A DNA stretch of 22,740 nt from UBA9980 sp964436235 (lineage in GTDB: Bacteria; Muiribacteriota; UBA9980). Both the position numbers and the translations under genes were made by a program. Of the stretch, positions 6,081 to 14,064 are shown piece after piece (positions within the stretch are counted from its first letter, which is position 1; each line of letters starts with the position of its first letter). The stretch is taken from NCBI GenBank assembly GCA_964436235.1, contig CAYTCW010000071.1:1-22740 (forward strand), read 5' to 3'. The notes below the pieces were generated by a model. That model saw nothing but the letters and a program-made list of their open reading frames with translations, was not told the origin of the DNA and made no database searches.

Positions 6081-8796
6081 TTTTAATCAGAAAGAGTACG
6101 ATTCAGTCGTGCTCGGCGGTCTTGTCCACGATATAGGCAAATTTATGAACCGCGCTAAAGATATCCACAAAAAACACCCGCACTGTTCGGAGCAATTTGT
6201 AAGCGACGACACTGAAAAATTCAAAAAACTATGTAATGAAGAATGGGTCGATTATGATTTATTAAAAACTTTCTGCAAGCGTCATCATGAAAACCCGCAA
6301 TTAGGAAAGGACTATCTGGTGCAGGAAATCAGCGATGAAAAAACGCGGGCGCTCGCTTATATTGTAAGCCGGGCTGATAATTACTCCAGCGCCGAGCGCG
6401 AAAGAAATGAAAGTTACGATGGCGAAGATAAAAATATAGCTAATTATAAGAATAATCGTCTGGCGTCAATCTTTTCCGAAATTAATATTTCCGGTAAAAA
6501 AGAAAGCCGGCAGGTTGGTAAAAATAAGCCTAAATATCTTAAACTAAAAAAATTATCGCCCGAAAACTCTTTCACGGCGGATCTTGACAAAGCCTCAGCT
6601 ACCAGATACGAAGACTTATACAACGAATTCGGTTCCGAATTAAAAAAATTAGAGGGCATAACTAAATTCAATCTATTTTACAATGCCCTTTACTCGATCT
6701 TTGAAAATACGCTGAACGGTGTTCCATGCGACGCTTCGTTAACTGAAGGCGACGTATCGCTTTTCGATCATCTTTCAACGACTTCAGCCATAGCGGCTTG
6801 TTTATATCAATATCACTCGGCCGCCGGCGATTTTTCAGAAAAAAGCGTAACCGACGATAACGCCCCTAAATTCAAACTTTTTTATGGCGATTTATCGGGC
6901 ATACAAAAATTTATATTTAATATTAAAAGCCGCAATCCTAAAAAATTAGCAAAAACGCTGCGCGGCCGTTCATACTTTCTGGGACTTTTAGCCGACGCGG
7001 CCTCCATATACATATTAAAAGAATTAAATCTGCCTATCGCCTGCAGGATATTAAACGCCGGCGGTAATTTTACGCTCTTAATACCGGCGACCGATGAATG
7101 CGCAAATAAAATCGAAGAAATAAAAAAGAAAATTACTGGATATATGCTCGATATGTTCGCGGGTGAGCTTTCATTTTTTACGGCCTGTTCAGATTCGTTC
7201 GCGGGCAAAAAATTTACCGGCAAGGGCGATGAATTTAAAAACATATACGAATCCGTCAAGGAAAATATAAATATAGAAAAAAACGTTGCCTATAAAGATA
7301 TTTTATGGAGCGAAAAAAATATATTCAGCGACCGCTACGCTCTATATGCTCAAAATGGCGGTGAATGTTCATTGTGCGGCGTTCATCCTAAAAAACATAC
7401 CGTTACCGGCGATAATGAAGATAAAACGGATAACGGCGAAATGCGCTGTGAAATCTGCCATATAGCGGCTAAAATAGGCGAAGCTATAATTTCTAAAAAC
7501 GCGGTATTGTTCAGCGGCGAAAATCATCCGCCAAACGGCGCCGAAACCAATCTCAACCTCTTTGGAATGGACGTTTCATTCGTCAAATCTAATTTTTTAG
7601 ATAAATTAAGCGGCGGCGAATTTAAAAATATAATATTTATTTATCATTTAAACGCTATTAGCGCATCTGAAACAAAAAACCACGGTTATTTCGTCAAACA
7701 CGTATCGACTTATATACCGCATTTAACCGAAAAAATGGCGGGCGAAATTTGCGATGATCCTCGATGTGAAAGCGCCTGCGGCGCGCTTTGCGATTACTGT
7801 TCCGAAAATAATAACGGCTGCGAAGCCGGCAAAAATGAAAGGCCGGCATATCATAAAAACGCATCCGGCGCAGTAAGGCCGTTATACTTTCAATGCCTTA
7901 GCGTTCACGACAAAAAGCGTTTCGCAAACGAATACGCCGATAGCGGAGAGGAACGGGGCGGAATTGAAGCGGCCGGCATCTTAAAAGCCGATGTTGACAG
8001 GCTTGGCGCTATATTCAGCGGCGGTTTTGAAACATACACCATATCGCGCGTGGCAGCGCTTTCAAGAAGCCTTAATTATTTTTTCACCGGCGTTCTGCCG
8101 GCCATGATAAAAAATGAATATCCGTTCATTTATACGGTTTACGCCGGCGGCGACGATTTATTCCTGATAGGGCCGTGGTTTACCACGATAGAATTCGCCG
8201 TTAAATTAAGGGAAAAATTCAAAACTTATGTATGCGATAACGCTGATATTTCAATATCTACCGCCGTTCATTTAATGAAACCTAACGACGCAATAGCCGT
8301 GCAGGCTGACCTTGCCGAAGATATGCTCAAAAAAGCAAAACACGCCGGTCGCGATAAAATAACGCTTTTCGGCACGCCCGTAAAATGGGAAAAAGAAAAA
8401 GATGCGCCCTCTGAAAACAATGAAAATGCTTACAGCGAGCATATCGACGTAAATGATATAATCGAATTCGGCCAATATTTAAACCGCGAGCTAAGAAATA
8501 ACGATTCTAAAGTAACTATGGCATTTTTATACCGGCTGTTAAAATATCATAAAATGTATTTAAGGGCAAAAAACGAAGGCGTGGTGGAATCATTAATATT
8601 CCATTCAAAGATGAACTACGACATACAGAGAAATATTATTGAAATAAAGGACGGTGAACAAACTAACCGGGAATTAACGGACCGGCTCGAACCTTTATAT
8701 AAACTAAGCAAATTCAAACAAGAAGGCGGCGAAGCCTTAATGAAAAAACTCAATATAGCCTTAAGTTTAGCTATTTACGCGAACCGGAAATCATAA
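6070..8796 (+). CDS. cas10: Cas10/Csm1, type III-A large subunit with HD nuclease and cyclic oligoadenylate synthase
   Basis: 908 residues. The N-terminal HD domain shows LVHDIGK (H20-D21), KRHHEN (H72-H73) and the Csm1-type SRADNYSSAERE. These predict single-stranded DNase activity. The first palm domain starts at LFYGDLSGIQKFIF. A treble-clef zinc site has C433xxC436 and C460xxC463. The second palm carries an intact AGGDDLF (GGDD 693-696), which in known Cas10 proteins makes cyclic oligoadenylates from ATP on target RNA binding. The C-terminal helical domain follows. The protein is somewhat long for Csm1. The excess includes a second cysteine-rich patch (C561, 566, 570, 574, 577, 584) between the zinc site and the GGDD, which I do not recognise as a standard Csm1 element. 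Its ATG lies inside the end of cas6. It is the signalling hub of the complex, and the Csm6-like effector encoded downstream is its expected partner. Confidence 0.96.
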   Translation: MSSNFNQKEYDSVVLGGLVHDIGKFMNRAKDIHKKHPHCSEQFVSDDTEKFKKLCNEEWVDYDLLKTFCKRHHENPQLGKDYLVQEISDEKTRALAYIVSRADNYSSAERERNESYDGEDKNIANYKNNRLASIFSEINISGKKESRQVGKNKPKYLKLKKLSPENSFTADLDKASATRYEDLYNEFGSELKKLEGITKFNLFYNALYSIFENTLNGVPCDASLTEGDVSLFDHLSTTSAIAACLYQYHSAAGDFSEKSVTDDNAPKFKLFYGDLSGIQKFIFNIKSRNPKKLAKTLRGRSYFLGLLADAASIYILKELNLPIACRILNAGGNFTLLIPATDECANKIEEIKKKITGYMLDMFAGELSFFTACSDSFAGKKFTGKGDEFKNIYESVKENINIEKNVAYKDILWSEKNIFSDRYALYAQNGGECSLCGVHPKKHTVTGDNEDKTDNGEMRCEICHIAAKIGEAIISKNAVLFSGENHPPNGAETNLNLFGMDVSFVKSNFLDKLSGGEFKNIIFIYHLNAISASETKNHGYFVKHVSTYIPHLTEKMAGEICDDPRCESACGALCDYCSENNNGCEAGKNERPAYHKNASGAVRPLYFQCLSVHDKKRFANEYADSGEERGGIEAAGILKADVDRLGAIFSGGFETYTISRVAALSRSLNYFFTGVLPAMIKNEYPFIYTVYAGGDDLFLIGPWFTTIEFAVKLREKFKTYVCDNADISISTAVHLMKPNDAIAVQADLAEDMLKKAKHAGRDKITLFGTPVKWEKEKDAPSENNENAYSEHIDVNDIIEFGQYLNRELRNNDSKVTMAFLYRLLKYHKMYLRAKNEGVVESLIFHSKMNYDIQRNIIEIKDGEQTNRELTDRLEPLYKLSKFKQEGGEALMKKLNIALSLAIYANRKS

Positions 8797-8827
8797 TAAA
8801 ATAACTATTATAATAGGAGGAGTATAT

Positions 8828-9247
8828 ATGGCAAATTATTCATCAAAACAATACCCAGATATTTCAACAACCGATAAAATTACTATAGAAGAATGGATTT
8901 TCAGGAAAAATAACATATATGATTATAAAATGGTTACCGATGAAGCTGAAAAAACAGCAAATATTTTAAAAAATGGAAAATTAACTAAAACACAATTAAG
9001 AAAATTTTTTAATGAATTTAAAAATTACGAGCGCCAAATTGATTCAAATGAAAGTTTTGAAAAAAATAAGGCTTTTATTTATATGATAAAATCAAAAGCA
9101 GCATATTCATCAAATAAAATTAGTAATGAATTTAAAAATTTTATTTATAGAGCAATAAAATCAATTAATAACTACGAAAATTTTACTGATTTTATGATTT
9201 TTTTTGAATCTGTATATGGATTTTTAAAAAACGAATTAAAAGATTAG
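8828..9247 (+). CDS. csm2: Csm2, small subunit of the type III-A complex
   Basis: This is a 139-residue, helical, basic protein. It has the Csm2 signature LTKTQLRKFFNEFK at about 53-66 and the C-terminal FKNFIYRAIKSINNYENFTDFMIFFESVYGF block. Csm2 (Cas11 group) lines the inner face of the Csm filament and contacts crRNA-target duplex. The start ATG has AGGAGG 7 bases upstream. The gene is strikingly AT-rich: three 60-base lines I counted have 13-15 G+C each, about 22-25%. Sampled cas10 lines have 24-36 (40-60%). A 103-base non-coding gap follows before csm3, the widest within the effector genes. The composition may mark a separate history or just an AT-biased small gene. Length and position between cas10 and csm3 are normal. 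Confidence 0.9.
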   Translation: MANYSSKQYPDISTTDKITIEEWIFRKNNIYDYKMVTDEAEKTANILKNGKLTKTQLRKFFNEFKNYERQIDSNESFEKNKAFIYMIKSKAAYSSNKISNEFKNFIYRAIKSINNYENFTDFMIFFESVYGFLKNELKD

Positions 9248-9350
9248 TTGGTTATGACTAATAATAGAAATAATCTAAACATAAAGTGAGTCCATTCCAA
9301 ATAGTCATTTTTTAAAATTTTATATAAAAAAATAATTTTGGAGGTAAATA

Positions 9351-10106
9351 ATGAGTATTCAATTTAAAAAATTCATAAAAATCAGCGGAAAAATTAAATG
9401 TTTAACTGGCCTTCACATCGGGGCAAGCAAAGACGTAATGGAAATAGGCGGCATCGATAACCCTATTATCCGCGATCCTTTAACGGAAATGCCTTATATT
9501 CCGGGGTCTTCCTTAAAAGGCAAATTGCGATCATTATTAGAACTTGAATTAGGGCATTTTAAAAATGATGGGTCGATCAAGCAATGTAATAATAAAGAAA
9601 ATTGCCCTATATGTATGGTATTCGGTTCTTCAGTAGAAGACGCAGGCGATCGCGGCCCCACACGGTTAATTGTAAGAGATGCTTTATTATCCAATAGTTC
9701 AAAACAAGACTTTAAAAAATTAAAAGATAAAGGATTGAATTACGCCGAAGAAAAATTTGAAAATGTAATAAACAGGCTTACATCGCGGGCCGAAAATCCC
9801 CGTCAAACCGAAAGAGTGCCTGCAGGTACTAACTTTGAATTTGAAATGATCTACAAAGTGTTTGAGCGCGATGGAGACAACGGCGCAAGCGACACTAAAA
9901 TGTTTAAATGGCTCTTACAGGGATTATATATGATGGGTTTTGACGCACTCGGCGGTTCCGGCTCACGCGGTTACGGTAAAATTCAATTTTTAAATATAGA
10001 TAGCACCCCTGATTCAGTAGATGTCGAAAATTTAAGCGATGACAAAGGAAAAACCGAAGTAATCGAACTCAAAGACCTTTATAAAGAATTAATGGCAAAT
10101 AAATAA
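9351..10106 (+). CDS. csm3: Csm3, crRNA-binding backbone and target-RNA nuclease
   Basis: 251 residues with a close match to Csm3 (Cas7 family). LTGLHIGASKDV is followed by GGIDNPIIRDP, in which D36 corresponds to the catalytic Asp33 of Streptococcus thermophilus Csm3. Next come PGSSLKGK (51-58), a cysteine set C79/C85/C88, RAENPRQTERVPAG, and the glycine-rich GGSGSRGYGK (201-210). Several copies polymerise along the crRNA and cut target RNA at 6-nt intervals. The ATG has a GGAGG at a 7-base spacing. All key residues appear intact. A weak 7-base inverted repeat (9254-9260 with 9302-9308) followed by T6 lies upstream. Confidence 0.96.
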   Translation: MSIQFKKFIKISGKIKCLTGLHIGASKDVMEIGGIDNPIIRDPLTEMPYIPGSSLKGKLRSLLELELGHFKNDGSIKQCNNKENCPICMVFGSSVEDAGDRGPTRLIVRDALLSNSSKQDFKKLKDKGLNYAEEKFENVINRLTSRAENPRQTERVPAGTNFEFEMIYKVFERDGDNGASDTKMFKWLLQGLYMMGFDALGGSGSRGYGKIQFLNIDSTPDSVDVENLSDDKGKTEVIELKDLYKELMANK

Positions 10107-10117
10107 AGAGAAAATAA

Positions 10118-10144
10118 TCGTTCAGAGCTTACTCGAGCGAACGA
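10118..10144 (+). other. Small inverted repeat just upstream of the csm4 ribosome-binding site
   Basis: TCGTTC (10118-10123) pairs with GAACGA (10139-10144), and inside them GAG can pair with CTC. The element ends immediately before the GAGG used by csm4. It could tune the ratio of Csm4 to the multi-copy Csm3, but the stem is short and this is inference only. Confidence 0.3.
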
Positions 10145-10156
10145 GAGGATGATTAA

Positions 10157-11323
10157 ATGAGTTATAAAAATTATATCATAAAAATAAAAAAAATAACGCC
10201 TATCTTAACGGAATTTCAGTCTGACACAGTTTTCGGGCATTTATCATGGGCTGTTAAATATTTATACGGCGACGGCAGGCTTTCAGATTTTTTAAACGCC
10301 TCAAAAACCGGCAAGCCGCCATTTATTTGCTCAAACGCCTTTCCGCAGGATTATTTGCCATATCCGGTGCTTGGCGTAGATTTATCCGACTCCGCTAAAA
10401 ATGAAATAAATACTATATTCGATGAAGAAAAAGTCCCTTTAAAAAACAGAAAAGTAGTATTTAAAACGTTAAAAGATAAAAGTTATATACACAAATCTCT
10501 TTTAAACTTTTACAAACAAGGAATCAATTCTCTAACTTTAACCCGGGGAATTTTCAAAGGTGAAATCTGCCCCAAATTAATGAGACCGATTAATAATTTT
10601 GACGGCGCAAAAAAAGCCGGCTGTGCCGGATTTAACAAATGCGTTTTATTTAAAGATTACAAAGATTCATCCGCCAGCTGTGATTCGTCTGAAGTATATA
10701 AATGTCCTGCTGTTGAAGAAAAAAAAATGTTTTCCAGAAAAAAAGATATATGGAGAAACGCAATCAACCGTATAAGCATGACCGTTGAAAAAGGAACGTT
10801 ATTTTCGTGCGGTTATGACTTCTACGATAAATGCGCCGTGCTCGATTTATATATGAAAATATCCGATTTTTTCAGCGAAGACGATATTAAAAAACTTTTC
10901 GATTATATATCTAAAACCGGATTTGGCGCGGATGCTTCAACCGGCTGCGGCGCTTTTGATTTCGATATCAAAGAAATACCGGCGGCCGATATTAAGCCTG
11001 ATGGCTCAAACGCTTTTATATCGCTATCTAATTACTCTCCGCGCCCTTCAGACCCTGCTGACGGCGATTACAAAGTATTTACCAAGTACCCGAAAATTTC
11101 GGCCGCTCTCGGCCATAAAAATCCTTTCAAAGCGCCAGTAATTTTGATAAAACCGGGGGCCGTATTCAAATTGCCTCAAAACGATCAGGCGAATGAATTT
11201 TACGGCCGCATGATAACCGGACTGGCCCCCGTCATAAAAAACGATTTAAATATCGATGTAGTTCAATGCGGCTTGACCTATCCATATTTTATAAAGCTAA
11301 ATGATCATAATTCAAAAAAATAA
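10157..11323 (+). CDS. csm4: Csm4, crRNA 5'-handle-binding subunit
   Basis: This 388-residue Cas5-like RAMP has an N-terminal SDTVFGHLSWAVKYLYG block. A thumb-like middle follows, then the glycine loop GFGADASTGCG (255-265) and the Csm4-typical ISLSNYSPRPSDP...DGDYKVFTKYPKIS stretch. Csm4 caps the complex, binds the crRNA tag and docks Cas10. It is longer than many Csm4 proteins (about 300). Part of the excess is an insert with four cysteines (C156, C162, C175, C183), which could bind a metal ion; this is inference. The ATG has AGAGGA 7 bases upstream, after a small inverted repeat. It sits between csm3 and csm5 as usual. Confidence 0.92.
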   Translation: MSYKNYIIKIKKITPILTEFQSDTVFGHLSWAVKYLYGDGRLSDFLNASKTGKPPFICSNAFPQDYLPYPVLGVDLSDSAKNEINTIFDEEKVPLKNRKVVFKTLKDKSYIHKSLLNFYKQGINSLTLTRGIFKGEICPKLMRPINNFDGAKKAGCAGFNKCVLFKDYKDSSASCDSSEVYKCPAVEEKKMFSRKKDIWRNAINRISMTVEKGTLFSCGYDFYDKCAVLDLYMKISDFFSEDDIKKLFDYISKTGFGADASTGCGAFDFDIKEIPAADIKPDGSNAFISLSNYSPRPSDPADGDYKVFTKYPKISAALGHKNPFKAPVILIKPGAVFKLPQNDQANEFYGRMITGLAPVIKNDLNIDVVQCGLTYPYFIKLNDHNSKK

Positions 11324-11341
11324 AATAAGAGCGAGGTGTTT

Positions 11342-12520
11342 ATGAATTATCTTAAAAAATATAAATTTAAAATCAACTGTTTAACGCCTGTTCATATAGG
11401 ATCAGGCGAAAAAATAAGCATATTCGATTATAAAGTATTCGAAAGAGAATTAAAGGATAACGAAACCAGAAAACCTTTCGATTATATTCTTGGCGTATTC
11501 AATCACGCTAATATTTATCACTCATTAAGCGAAACTGATAAAATAAAACTTACCGCGCTCGCTAAATCTGATCTGCCCCAGAATATAACCGAACTGAGAC
11601 AAATGATTGCCGAAAATGCCAAAGACAAAGACCATTTTCATTATAAATCTTTCGCCCATAAAGATTTTTATGAACATTATACAGGCAAACAAGACAAGCT
11701 CAACAATCAATGCGGCTTAAATTTATTCGCACGGAATGGTTTTATTCCTTATATTCCCGGCAGCTCAATTAAAGGCGCTATTAGAACTGGAATATTAAAT
11801 TCTTTATTCAACGCGTGCGATTCAAACAGGTTATCCGCGATAAGCAGAAAGGCGTATAGTAAAAGAGGAAGCCCTGACGCCCGCTACGCTGAATTCGATA
11901 TATTAAACGCTCTAAACGATAAAAATTATCCTGCCATAGAAAAAGATCCGTTCGGCGGTCTATCGGTTTCCGATGTAAATTTGACTAACGGTGAAATATT
12001 CGCCTGCAAACTTTTAAAATACAGGTATAGTGAAAAAAAAGAAATATTTGACGTATTAAGCAATCAAAAAAACCAGAGCGGCATGGAATTAAATTTCGAA
12101 CTGGCTAATTTCAAAAATAAAACCCTTGAAATTATCATTAACTCTAAAAAATTTAATTTAGGGCATGAACTTTTAGTATTGCTTGACTGCTGCGATAAAT
12201 TCACCCGGCGCGTTTTAGAAGATGAAAGAAAAAGGCTTTTCGACAATAAAGATTCCATGGCGCGTGAAACACCTTTTAAACCTTCTGAAATAGCTGAAAA
12301 TTATAATGCGATTAAAAGCAATGCATCGGGAATTGATAAGGGCAAGTTTTTATTACGCATAGGCTTCAGCAGCGGTTATGACGCGACTACGATCAAAAAA
12401 ATACGCAATTACGACGAGCCTAAACCGGGAAAAATGGGAATGGGTTGGGGTTACTCTAAAAATCTGTTCAGTAAAAGCCCTCTCGGATTCGTATTACTCG
12501 AACTTGAAAGCGAGGAATAA
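11342..12520 (+). CDS. csm5: Csm5, crRNA 3'-end RAMP subunit
   Basis: 392 residues from the ATG at 11342. A GTG six bases upstream (11336) is in frame, but it shares its first base with the GAGG ribosome-binding site (11333-11336), so the ATG with a 5-base spacing is preferred. Family features are the N-terminal LTPVHIGSGE (about 14-23), FIPYIPGSSIKGAIRTG (PGSSIKG 139-145), and the C-terminal MGWGYSKNLFSKSPLGFVLLELE. Csm5 binds the 3' end of the crRNA and recruits host nucleases for crRNA maturation in studied systems. It follows csm4 by 18 bases. Its stop is only two bases before the next start, which implies coupled translation. Confidence 0.92.
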   Translation: MNYLKKYKFKINCLTPVHIGSGEKISIFDYKVFERELKDNETRKPFDYILGVFNHANIYHSLSETDKIKLTALAKSDLPQNITELRQMIAENAKDKDHFHYKSFAHKDFYEHYTGKQDKLNNQCGLNLFARNGFIPYIPGSSIKGAIRTGILNSLFNACDSNRLSAISRKAYSKRGSPDARYAEFDILNALNDKNYPAIEKDPFGGLSVSDVNLTNGEIFACKLLKYRYSEKKEIFDVLSNQKNQSGMELNFELANFKNKTLEIIINSKKFNLGHELLVLLDCCDKFTRRVLEDERKRLFDNKDSMARETPFKPSEIAENYNAIKSNASGIDKGKFLLRIGFSSGYDATTIKKIRNYDEPKPGKMGMGWGYSKNLFSKSPLGFVLLELESEE

Positions 12521-12522
12521 AA

Positions 12523-14019
12523 TTGAAAATAATATTTATCGCCAATATAGGCAATTCCGACGTTTATTATAACGGCCAGCGCGCCGCGGAGGTCAAGCTG
12601 CCGCGTATAATCGGCAAAGAACTTCTTGACGCCTGGGCTTCAAAACGCGAAAAAATAAGCATACCCATTATAAGCGCCGGGTTCGATAAAATAAAGGAAT
12701 CAGCGGCGTTGCCAAATGAGATATGGCTATTTTGCACCAATCAACCTTCGACGGTAGCTGAAATACATCGAAATAAAGACACCGCGCATTTCGCTGAAAT
12801 CGTTCAAAAAAAGATTTGTGAAACTTATAAATATACATCCGACTCGATAAAAATAATTACTATCAATGGAAATCCTTCAAACTACGATGAAATGATGGAT
12901 TTTTTCGATAAATTCTTTAGCGGCACAATTTCAGCCGATGATATTTATAAAAACGCCTTTTTCTTTTTTTCAATAACCGGCGGAACGCCGCAGGCTAATA
13001 CAGGGCTTCTTGTAAACGCGGTCAATCATTTTGAAAACAATGGCCAGGCCGTATATGTGTCTGAAAAGAGCGGAGCGGCAACGCTCGATCTGGTAAGTAA
13101 AGTTATAAATAAAAAATACGCGTCCCTTGTATGTACCATGATAAATAATTATGACTACGCCGCCGCTCTTAATATTATCGAAGAATGGGGAAGACTGCCC
13201 GAACATATAAAAACCCTTACTCTTGCCAATCAATTTATCTATGATCTTAATTTTTTAGACGCTAAAGCGCTTATCGAGCAGGTATGTCTGAAAGCGCCAA
13301 TAGACCCCGTCACAAAGATTAAACTTAACACCAAGATAATACCTGAAGTAAACGAATTATACGATCATCAGGAAAATATGGCTTTTTATCAGCGCGTCAG
13401 TAAATTAGATAAAAAAGAGTTAAGTAAAGATGAAGCCGATAAATTAATAAAATCTTATGAACTTTTATTAAAATTCTGGTTGGATAAAATGAATATTTCC
13501 TGGAATAACAATAACTTATATGAATTTTCCGATCTTTTATTCGGCATGATTGAAAATATATCCAAATACATTATAATGCAAATCATTAATACGCCTGTAT
13601 TAAAACCATATTTCAATGATGTTAAAGCCAGAATGTTGGCCACAGAAGGTTTTCAAGAATATGCAAGATTAAAAAAAGTATATCTCGACGGAGAACCGAG
13701 TAACTATGTTTTTAATATTTTCCTTCAATTTTTAGTTGAAAAGCAAGTATTAAAAGAAAAAGCAAGGGTTGTATCTTCTTTTATTAAACCGCTGATGGTA
13801 ATTAAAGATAAGAGAAACGAAGCGGTACATCTGTTTGGAAGTTCATCGGAAGAGCATTTCAAAGATCCTAATCTCGAAAAAAATTATCCGGGTAAAAACA
13901 TAATAGAGATAATACACGATAATTACAATAAACTTGGGATAGCACCAAATGAAAATTCCATATTAAAAACAATAAACGAACTTATCATAGACAGCGTTAT
14001 GAAATTAAGTAAAAATTAA
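12523..14019 (+). CDS. Csm6-like CARF-HEPN ribonuclease
   Basis: This 498-residue protein starts at a TTG two bases after csm5. GAGG lies upstream, and the first beta strand (KIIFIANIGNSDV) begins at once, so the TTG is the natural start. The N-terminal ~200 residues form a Rossmann-like CARF domain. It has the ligand-loop motif SITGGTPQ (150-157), expected to bind cyclic oligoadenylate made by Cas10. The C-terminal helical region carries DKRNEAVH with R431-X4-H436, the HEPN catalytic motif for RNA cleavage. Together these indicate a Csm6/Csx1-type effector that degrades RNA non-specifically when an invader is sensed, and may also cleave its ligand in the CARF site. The family within CARF-HEPN proteins is not certain, so no gene symbol is given. 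Neighbour context (Cas10 with intact GGDD) supports active signalling. Confidence 0.85.
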   Translation: MKIIFIANIGNSDVYYNGQRAAEVKLPRIIGKELLDAWASKREKISIPIISAGFDKIKESAALPNEIWLFCTNQPSTVAEIHRNKDTAHFAEIVQKKICETYKYTSDSIKIITINGNPSNYDEMMDFFDKFFSGTISADDIYKNAFFFFSITGGTPQANTGLLVNAVNHFENNGQAVYVSEKSGAATLDLVSKVINKKYASLVCTMINNYDYAAALNIIEEWGRLPEHIKTLTLANQFIYDLNFLDAKALIEQVCLKAPIDPVTKIKLNTKIIPEVNELYDHQENMAFYQRVSKLDKKELSKDEADKLIKSYELLLKFWLDKMNISWNNNNLYEFSDLLFGMIENISKYIIMQIINTPVLKPYFNDVKARMLATEGFQEYARLKKVYLDGEPSNYVFNIFLQFLVEKQVLKEKARVVSSFIKPLMVIKDKRNEAVHLFGSSSEEHFKDPNLEKNYPGKNIIEIIHDNYNKLGIAPNENSILKTINELIIDSVMKLSKN

Positions 14020-14064
14020 ACCTGATTCGTCGTTTAATATTTAAAAATAAAGCTGGAGGCGGTT

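Noticed and set aside
9254..9313. Inverted repeat plus T6 between csm2 and csm3 as a terminator
   Set aside because: The stem is only 7 bp, AT-rich, with a 41-base loop; too weak to call, and the downstream csm genes need read-through.
11336..11341. GTG at 11336 as the start of csm5
   Set aside because: It overlaps the GAGG ribosome-binding site that fits the ATG at 11342.
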